Assembly (NCBI RefSeq): GCF_028561335.1
Contig: NZ_JAQQTG010000051.1
Span: 1-64,000, forward strand
DNA from: Aequorivita todarodis
GTDB lineage: Bacteria > Bacteroidota > Bacteroidia > Flavobacteriales > Flavobacteriaceae
DNA: 64,000 bases
Direction of reading: 5' to 3'
The notes beneath the pieces were generated by a model. It saw nothing but the letters and a program-made list of their open reading frames with translations, was not told where the DNA came from and searched no databases. The translations under genes were made by a program, and so were the position numbers. The stretch's first letter is position 1. Every line of letters starts with the position of its first letter. Shown here one piece after another: positions 58,748-64,000 of this stretch.

Positions 58748-59953
58748 TTGAATTTTTCGCTCTACATCGCCAAGCGCTATTTGTTTTCAAAGAGCAGTAA
58801 TAATGCCATCAATATTATTACGGCCATCGCCGCTATTGGCGTCGTTGTGGGTGCGATGTCTTTATTTATAGTGCTTTCGGGATTTTCAGGCTTAAAGGAT
58901 TTCAGTCTCCAGTTTACCAATGAATTTGATAGCGACTTAAAAATTCTGCCCGAAAGCGGAAAAACGATTCCTTTTTCTGAAGTACAAAAAGCACAGCTTC
59001 AAAAAATTGAAGGGATTCAAAACTTTTCAGAAATAATTGAGGAGCGTGTTTTTCTCCACTACAAAGGAAAAAACCACATCGCCTACATAAAAGGCGTGGA
59101 TTCCCGCTATGGAAAAGTGACCCAATTGGACAGTATCATGTATTTTGGGGAATGGTTCGTGCCCCACGAACATCAAGTGGTCGTTGGCCTTTCCACCATT
59201 GCCAAACTTTCAATGGGCGTGAACGATTATTCCAATCTGTTGGAAATATATGTGCCAAAACCGGGAACGGGACAATTAAGTGCGCTCGATCCTTCCGATG
59301 CGTTCACAAAAGAAAATGCCGTGGTCTCCGGGGTCTATCAAATAAATGAGGATCTGGACGCGAAATATGTTTTTTCTGATTTGGACTTTGCCCGAAATTT
59401 ACTTTCACTGGACAGCACAAAAATTTCTTCCGTTGAAATAAAGCTGCTACCGGGCACTTCCGAAGAAAAAGTGCGCAGGGAAATTGGGGAGATATTCCCA
59501 AAAAATATTCTCATAAAAAACCGAATCCAGCAAAATGATGCGCTCTACAAAATGCTGAATGCCGAAAATCTGGCGGTCTATCTTATCGCTACCTTGGTCG
59601 TTATTATTGCGCTTTTCAATGTAATTGGCTCCATTATTATGATAGTATTGGACAAGCGGAAAAACATAAAAACGCTGTATAATATGGGCGCGTCTTTAAA
59701 GGAAATTAGACGTATCTTTTTTTTGCAGGGAACGCTGATGAGCTTGCTGGGCGGATTGCTGGGAATTTTTTTAGGGATTCTTGCGGTGTTGGCACAATTG
59801 AAATTTGAATTTGTTTCCATAACAAGCACCTTGCCCTATCCCGTTCAATTGAAATTAATCAACATCGTGATTGTTTTTGCCACTATAAGTGTTTTGGGGG
59901 TCCTTGCCTCAAAAATTGCCTCAAGCAGGGTTCGGGAGAAATTGCTGGTTTAA
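58748..59953 (+). CDS. LolC/E-like ABC transporter permease
   Basis: 401 residues, TTG start right after rbfA (LNFSLYIAKRYLFSKSSNNAINIITAIAAIGVVVG). Four membrane segments: one at about 20-45, then three after a large periplasmic domain (VYLIATLVVIIALFNVIGSIIMIVL, GTLMSLLGGLLGIFLGILAVLAQL, LINIVIVFATISVLGVLASKIA). MacB/FtsX fold; probable lipoprotein release permease. Needs an ATPase not encoded next to it. Confidence 0.91.
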   Translation: MNFSLYIAKRYLFSKSSNNAINIITAIAAIGVVVGAMSLFIVLSGFSGLKDFSLQFTNEFDSDLKILPESGKTIPFSEVQKAQLQKIEGIQNFSEIIEERVFLHYKGKNHIAYIKGVDSRYGKVTQLDSIMYFGEWFVPHEHQVVVGLSTIAKLSMGVNDYSNLLEIYVPKPGTGQLSALDPSDAFTKENAVVSGVYQINEDLDAKYVFSDLDFARNLLSLDSTKISSVEIKLLPGTSEEKVRREIGEIFPKNILIKNRIQQNDALYKMLNAENLAVYLIATLVVIIALFNVIGSIIMIVLDKRKNIKTLYNMGASLKEIRRIFFLQGTLMSLLGGLLGIFLGILAVLAQLKFEFVSITSTLPYPVQLKLINIVIVFATISVLGVLASKIASSRVREKLLV

Positions 59954-59969
59954 TTTTTTTTTCGAATAC

Positions 59970-60626
59970 TCAAATTATAAGATATTCCGGGTCTGCGCCC
60001 AAACTTATTAAAGCTTTACAGACTTCTTCCGTAAAAATCTCAGGGCCACAAACATAAAAACGGGAGCTAAAATCGCCAATGGTCTCTATCAGAAACTTAC
60101 GGTCAATCCTGCGTTCGCGGAAACCGATAACCCCTTCTTGGGTAAATACATTTCTATAGGCCGGCCCCAACATCTTTGTAAGTTCATCGTGCAAAATAAT
60201 GTCATCCTTGGTTTTATTTGAATACAAAAGTGCAAGATTGCGCAGATTTCCACTCTCGAAAAGCGCCCTGAAAATCGCTATAAAAGGGGTAATGCCCGTT
60301 CCTCCGGCAATAAATATTCCCGGACCTTTATAATGGATTGTACCATATACATCGTGAAGCAACAGTTCATCGCCTGTGTTCAACTTGCCCATTTGGAAAG
60401 TCACGCCTTCGTGGTCATCGTATATTTTTATGATAAATTCCAAATAATCCCAGCTTTGCAAAGAGGTAAATGTAAACGGGCGAAGCTGGTCCTTCCACTC
60501 TGGCAGATTGATGGATATATGTGCCGATTGTCCGGGGGTGTATTTAAATCCTTCGGGCTTCTCTAATACAAAGCGTTTTACATTATAAGTAATAAAATGG
60601 GTGTTGAGGATTTTAAGCTTATTCAT
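59970..60626 (-). CDS. Ferredoxin-NADP reductase-like flavoprotein
   Basis: 218 residues: FAD-binding barrel with LRPFTFTSLQSWDYLEFIIKIY (the RxYS-type motif appears as RPFTFTS) and NADPH domain IFIAGGTGITPFIAIFRAL, ending FYVCGPEIFTEEVCKALISLG. No iron-sulfur or heme domain. Electron partner unknown. Confidence 0.92.
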   Translation of the reverse strand: MNKLKILNTHFITYNVKRFVLEKPEGFKYTPGQSAHISINLPEWKDQLRPFTFTSLQSWDYLEFIIKIYDDHEGVTFQMGKLNTGDELLLHDVYGTIHYKGPGIFIAGGTGITPFIAIFRALFESGNLRNLALLYSNKTKDDIILHDELTKMLGPAYRNVFTQEGVIGFRERRIDRKFLIETIGDFSSRFYVCGPEIFTEEVCKALISLGADPEYLII

Positions 60627-60642
60627 TGCGAAAGTTGAACTT

Positions 60643-60674
60643 CAAAGATAACAAGGATTTACGGAAAAAGGCAA
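60643..60674 (-). promoter_or_regulatory. Promoter of the FNR-like gene
   Basis: Minus strand TTG (60674-60672), 21-base spacer, TATCTTTG (60650-60643), 17 bases before the ATG. Confidence 0.65.
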
Positions 60675-60691
60675 TTAAAGTGCTTAATCCC

Positions 60692-61684
60692 TTAAGCAAA
60701 CTCATAATCCCCAAAAGCTTCCAAGACTTCATCAAAAGCCTCAAAAACCGAGGAAGCATCATCGCTGGTTACCATTTTCATTCGGTATTCCTTGAAGTTT
60801 GGAATGCCCTTAAAATAGTTGGTATAATGGCGGCGGGTTTCAAAAACGCCTAAAGTTTCGCCTTTCCAATCTATCGCCATTTGCAGGTGGCGTTTGGCGG
60901 CATCCACACGTTCCGGCATTGTTGGGGGCGGCAAATGTTCGCCTGTTTTAAAATAGTGCTTCACTTCCTTAAAAAACCACGGATAGCCAATACTTGCCCG
61001 GCCAATCATGGCGCCGTCCAAACCGTATTTGTCGCGCATTTCCATGGCTCTTTCGGGCGTGTCAACATCGCCATTTCCGAAGATGGGAATGTGCATGCGC
61101 GGATTGTTCTTTACCTCGGCTATGGGTTTCCAGTCGGCATCGCCTTTGTACATCTGCGCACGGGTACGTCCGTGGATGGAAAGTGCCTGGCAGCCCACAT
61201 CCTGCAAGCGTTCGGCAACCTCAACGATTTTTATGGAATCGTGGTCCCAGCCCAAACGGGTTTTTACGGTAACGGGAAGCTTGGTGTGCTTTACCATGGC
61301 TTCGGTTAGGCTTACCATCAAGTCGATATCCTTCAAAATTCCGGCACCCGCACCTTTTGAAACTACCTTTTTTACGGGGCAGCCAAAGTTGATGTCAATC
61401 ATATCCGGGCCACTGGCCTCCACGATTTCAACACTGCGCAGCATCGATTCCAAAACGGCGCCGAAAATCTGGATGCCCACGGGACGTTCCTTTTCGTAAA
61501 TATCCAGTTTCATCACGCTTTTGGCGGCATCGCGTATAAGCCCTTCGGAAGAGATAAATTCGGTAAAAACCACATCGGCGCCCTGTTCCTTGCAAAGGGC
61601 GCGGAACGGCGGGTCGCTAACGTCTTCCATCGGCGCGAGCAGCAATGGAAAATCTGGCAATTGTATGTTTCCTATTTTCGGCAA
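60692..61684 (-). CDS. dusB: tRNA-dihydrouridine synthase B
   Basis: 330 residues if started at the TTG at 61684 (LPKIGNIQLPDFPLLLAPMEDVSDPPFRALC). The longer frame from a TTG at 61705 would put the start inside a TACTTTTG -7 element and is unlikely. FMN TIM barrel with INFGCPVKKVVSKGAGAGIL (catalytic Cys), VTVKTRLGWDHDS, SIHGRTRAQMYKGDADW and GNGDVDTPERAM. Reduces uridine in the tRNA D loop. Confidence 0.94.
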   Translation of the reverse strand: MPKIGNIQLPDFPLLLAPMEDVSDPPFRALCKEQGADVVFTEFISSEGLIRDAAKSVMKLDIYEKERPVGIQIFGAVLESMLRSVEIVEASGPDMIDINFGCPVKKVVSKGAGAGILKDIDLMVSLTEAMVKHTKLPVTVKTRLGWDHDSIKIVEVAERLQDVGCQALSIHGRTRAQMYKGDADWKPIAEVKNNPRMHIPIFGNGDVDTPERAMEMRDKYGLDGAMIGRASIGYPWFFKEVKHYFKTGEHLPPPTMPERVDAAKRHLQMAIDWKGETLGVFETRRHYTNYFKGIPNFKEYRMKMVTSDDASSVFEAFDEVLEAFGDYEFA

Positions 61685-61702
61685 TTCTTTCTTTTTGAAC
61701 TG

Positions 61703-61710
61703 CAAAAGTA
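61703..61710 (-). promoter_or_regulatory. -7 element for dusB
   Basis: TACTTTTG on the minus strand; it decides against the start at 61705. Confidence 0.5.
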
Positions 61711-61762
61711 GTAAATATCAGCAAAATGTGATTTTAAAAGATTTCGATTGAAACAAAGGAAG

Positions 61763-64000
61763 CTAATTGCTACTCTCCAATCTATCGCCCTCGTCGGTTT
61801 TTATCTGTTTGGCATTGTCGCGAAGGCGTGCATTTCCGAAGTTATATTTGAAACCTACACGGAACACCCTGTATTCCAGATTTGCGTAAAAATGATTGTC
61901 CTGATTGTAATAGCGCGAGGTGGAGGCCATATCCTTCAAGGTGTCAAAAATATCATCCACGCCTACTGTCAAGCTTGCGCGCTTGTTCCAAAAATCCTTT
62001 CTTACAGAAATATTCAAAAAACTCTGATTCTTGAAATATCGGTTTCCAAAGACAAAATTTGAAATGTATTTCCCCGTCAGGTCTGCCGTAAAAGTACGAT
62101 CCTTGGAAAGTGTAAAATGGTTGGTAAGAAATAGATATTGCCCAAAAGTGTCATTGGTGTACTTTTCCTCAGCACTTTGCAACGCATAAAATTCATTGGC
62201 CAAATAAAAGGTAGAGGTGTTAAAGTGCATCCACCACCACGAATTGAGCGAACTAAAATAAGTAACGTCAAAAGCGTATTGATAACTCCGGATCAAATTG
62301 GCATCAATTCTTTCCAACGTGCTATTATTATTGTTTTGAAATGTGAGCACGTCTAAACTGTTTTCAACATTTTCATAATAAAGCTCAAAAAATAACTTGC
62401 TTTTGTGGTCAATGGTCAAAGTAACTTTGTCGATTACCGCTGGGACCAAGTTTGGGTTGCCGCTGTTGTAATCCCGTTCGGTAATGAAATATTTGAAGGG
62501 ATTCAAACTCTGATACCGCGGGCGGTCAATACTTCTGCTATAGCTTAGCCCAATGCCGTCGTTCTCATTTATGGTATAATGAAAAGAGGCGGAGGGGAAA
62601 ATATCAAAATAGTCTTGGTTGTTCACCTGCCCCAAAGCGCGCGAATCCGCTTCAATTTCGGTAAATTCGCCACGAAGGCCAAGGGTAAGGCTCCATTTTT
62701 CCCACTCTTTTTCAAAGTTTATGTATTCTGCGTAAATGTTCTCCGTATAGTTGAAATTGTCAGACAGCGCATTATTGAACACCTGTGTATTGTTTTCGGT
62801 GTCGAAGAAATCCAAAACACTCTCTGTGTTTACATTGCTGAATTTGAGCCCCGCCTCAAGAGTTCCGCCCCAAAGCCCTGTTGAAACATCGGCTTGGCCC
62901 GTAAAAATGTTGTTGTTCTGTTTAGATTCCGTGTAAAAACTATTGTTTCCCGAAAAATCATCATTTGCCAAATAATAATCAGAACTCACGCCCTGGTTCT
63001 GCAAATTATCGTAATATATATAATTTGCCGAGGCGGAAAGCGTCGATCCTTTATCATCCAGCTCTCTATGGTAATCTAAGGCAAAAGTAAGATTGTTTTT
63101 TTCATAATTTACGTTGCTCAAGGTGGTGATCGTTGAGTCCAGTTGCCGTTGCGGATTGTAAATTAAAGATTTTCCGTTATTGCTGTAGTCAATTCTCGGA
63201 GAGGCGGAAATGTTTGAAGTAAGGCTTATTGAATTCCTTTCGTTCAGCGTAAAATCCAAGGCAACGTTTCCGTTGTGGTTTTCATGTTCGGTAGTTCGGT
63301 CAAAATTTGTTTCCCAAATAGATTTTGTATCAACTTCATTCGGTTGAAAAAACCTGACATAGCCATCATCTTCCTTATATTCCTTTCTTTTTCCGTAGGT
63401 ATAACTGGCGTAAACGTTCAGCCAATTGTTTTTGTAAAAGTGCGACGTTCCAAATTTGTACTTTGGGTAAATGCCCTGTTCATAAGTTGCGTCAACGGAA
63501 CCCTTATAGCCAATGGAAATAGCTTTTGAGGTAACAATATTCAGCACCGTGCCTGCATCGGCGTCATATTTTGCAGAAGGATTCGTGATGACCTCAACAG
63601 ATTTTATGTAAGCGGCATCCATATTCTGCAATAGCGAAGCCACTTCGGAAGAAGACAGATAGACCCTTTTGCCATTGATGTAAATTATGGGCGAAGAAAA
63701 CTTCACTTGAATATCCTCTCCAATAACAACAACGCCGGGGGTTTTTTTAAGAAGGTCCATAGTGCTCCCAACAGAAAAGGAAGAATTCTCAACGTTGAAA
63801 ACCAATTTCCCGGGAGTCTTCTTAACCGTTGGCAATTTTGCGGTAACAACGGTTTCATCCAGCATTTCAGGACTTGTGTTAAGAATGACTTTGCCGAAAT
63901 CCTTGTTCGAGGAAAGTTCGACGGCTTCATTGTGATCCTCAAAACCAATATAACTGAAGTTAAAGGTATAGTTTCCGGCCTTTAAACCTTTCAGAATAAA
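61763..64000 (-). CDS. TonB-receptor-like outer-membrane beta-barrel protein, 5' end outside the window
   Basis: The frame is open to the window edge, so the N-terminus is missing. Visible order: end of a carboxypeptidase-regulatory-like domain (ILKGLKAGNYTFNFSYIGFE), a plug domain (LDETVVTAKLPTVKKTPGKLVFNVENSSFSVGSTMDLLKKTPGVVV), and a large barrel matching the OMP_b-brl_3 type (KYDADAGTVLNIVTSKAIS...YSRSIDRPRYQSLNPFKYF). The C-terminus is Asn/Asp-rich, without the usual terminal aromatic. Involved in uptake or surface processes; ligand unknown. Confidence 0.92.
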   Translation of the reverse strand, partial: FILKGLKAGNYTFNFSYIGFEDHNEAVELSSNKDFGKVILNTSPEMLDETVVTAKLPTVKKTPGKLVFNVENSSFSVGSTMDLLKKTPGVVVIGEDIQVKFSSPIIYINGKRVYLSSSEVASLLQNMDAAYIKSVEVITNPSAKYDADAGTVLNIVTSKAISIGYKGSVDATYEQGIYPKYKFGTSHFYKNNWLNVYASYTYGKRKEYKEDDGYVRFFQPNEVDTKSIWETNFDRTTEHENHNGNVALDFTLNERNSISLTSNISASPRIDYSNNGKSLIYNPQRQLDSTITTLSNVNYEKNNLTFALDYHRELDDKGSTLSASANYIYYDNLQNQGVSSDYYLANDDFSGNNSFYTESKQNNNIFTGQADVSTGLWGGTLEAGLKFSNVNTESVLDFFDTENNTQVFNNALSDNFNYTENIYAEYINFEKEWEKWSLTLGLRGEFTEIEADSRALGQVNNQDYFDIFPSASFHYTINENDGIGLSYSRSIDRPRYQSLNPFKYFITERDYNSGNPNLVPAVIDKVTLTIDHKSKLFFELYYENVENSLDVLTFQNNNNSTLERIDANLIRSYQYAFDVTYFSSLNSWWWMHFNTSTFYLANEFYALQSAEEKYTNDTFGQYLFLTNHFTLSKDRTFTADLTGKYISNFVFGNRYFKNQSFLNISVRKDFWNKRASLTVGVDDIFDTLKDMASTSRYYNQDNHFYANLEYRVFRVGFKYNFGNARLRDNAKQIKTDEGDRLESSN

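Overview
The window is about 64 kb of chromosome from a member of the Bacteroidota, most likely a Flavobacteriaceae (marine type). The evidence is a complete Bat (aerotolerance) operon, a type IX secretion cargo protein, a TonB-type outer-membrane receptor, many lipoproteins, the flavobacterial -7 promoter motif TAnnTTTG upstream of many genes, few Shine-Dalgarno sites and several TTG starts. I cannot name the genus with confidence. Almost all genes are ordinary chromosomal genes; the accessory material is small.

Layout. 0.2-6.4 kb: RND multidrug efflux operon (regulator, adaptor, pump, outer-membrane channel), all on the minus strand, with a palindromic candidate operator in front of the regulator. 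6.7-8.2 kb: delta-60-repeat T9SS cargo gene broken by a one-base frameshift. 8.3-17 kb: pbpC, a small AT-rich lipoprotein gene and a giant alpha-2-macroglobulin. 17.2-22.9 kb: ABM monooxygenase, isoaspartyl peptidase, CAP-domain lipoprotein, 3-hydroxyanthranilate dioxygenase, ALDH7-type dehydrogenase and acyl-ACP desaturase. 22.9-26 kb: PPP phosphatase, zinc-ribbon membrane protein and SPFH-GYF protein (YdjG/YdjI-like membrane-stress module). 26-28.5 kb: AlbA_2 protein, four-helix-bundle protein and SDR. 28.7-38.2 kb: moxR, DUF58, an uncharacterised membrane protein and batA-E. 38.2-43 kb: cvpA, a conserved small gene, then an accessory islet (PDDEXK/DUF1016 nuclease and a HigB-HigA toxin-antitoxin pair), followed by pheS. 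43-51.3 kb: ABC ATPase, cardiolipin synthase, MDR reductase, FUSC protein, GreA-like factor, mtgA and an FAD oxidoreductase. 51.4-55.4 kb: yceD-rpmF-fabH-accB-accC lipid-synthesis cluster. 55.4-64 kb: pdxA and ribE (divergent), a small PID-CTERM-like protein, a tRNA with CAU anticodon, methylmalonyl-CoA epimerase, rbfA, a LolC/E-like permease, an FNR-type reductase, dusB and a TonB-receptor-like barrel cut by the window edge.

The most striking signal is not a gene cluster. The window is seeded with at least eight families of short palindromic or tandem repeats, and they sit at gene boundaries with remarkable precision: in about ten genes the stop codon lies inside the repeat or directly touches it. 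Two families have also entered coding sequence in frame (alpha-2-macroglobulin and the FAD oxidoreductase), and two copies abut start codons (DUF58 gene, mtgA). The Bat operon carries a different repeat in four of its gaps. A four-helix-bundle gene is flanked by inverted copies of a GGTTGCA heptad repeat. The DUF1016 nuclease gene is flanked by 66-bp direct repeats of the 3' end of the neighbouring gene, which looks like a site-specific or homologous insertion scar.
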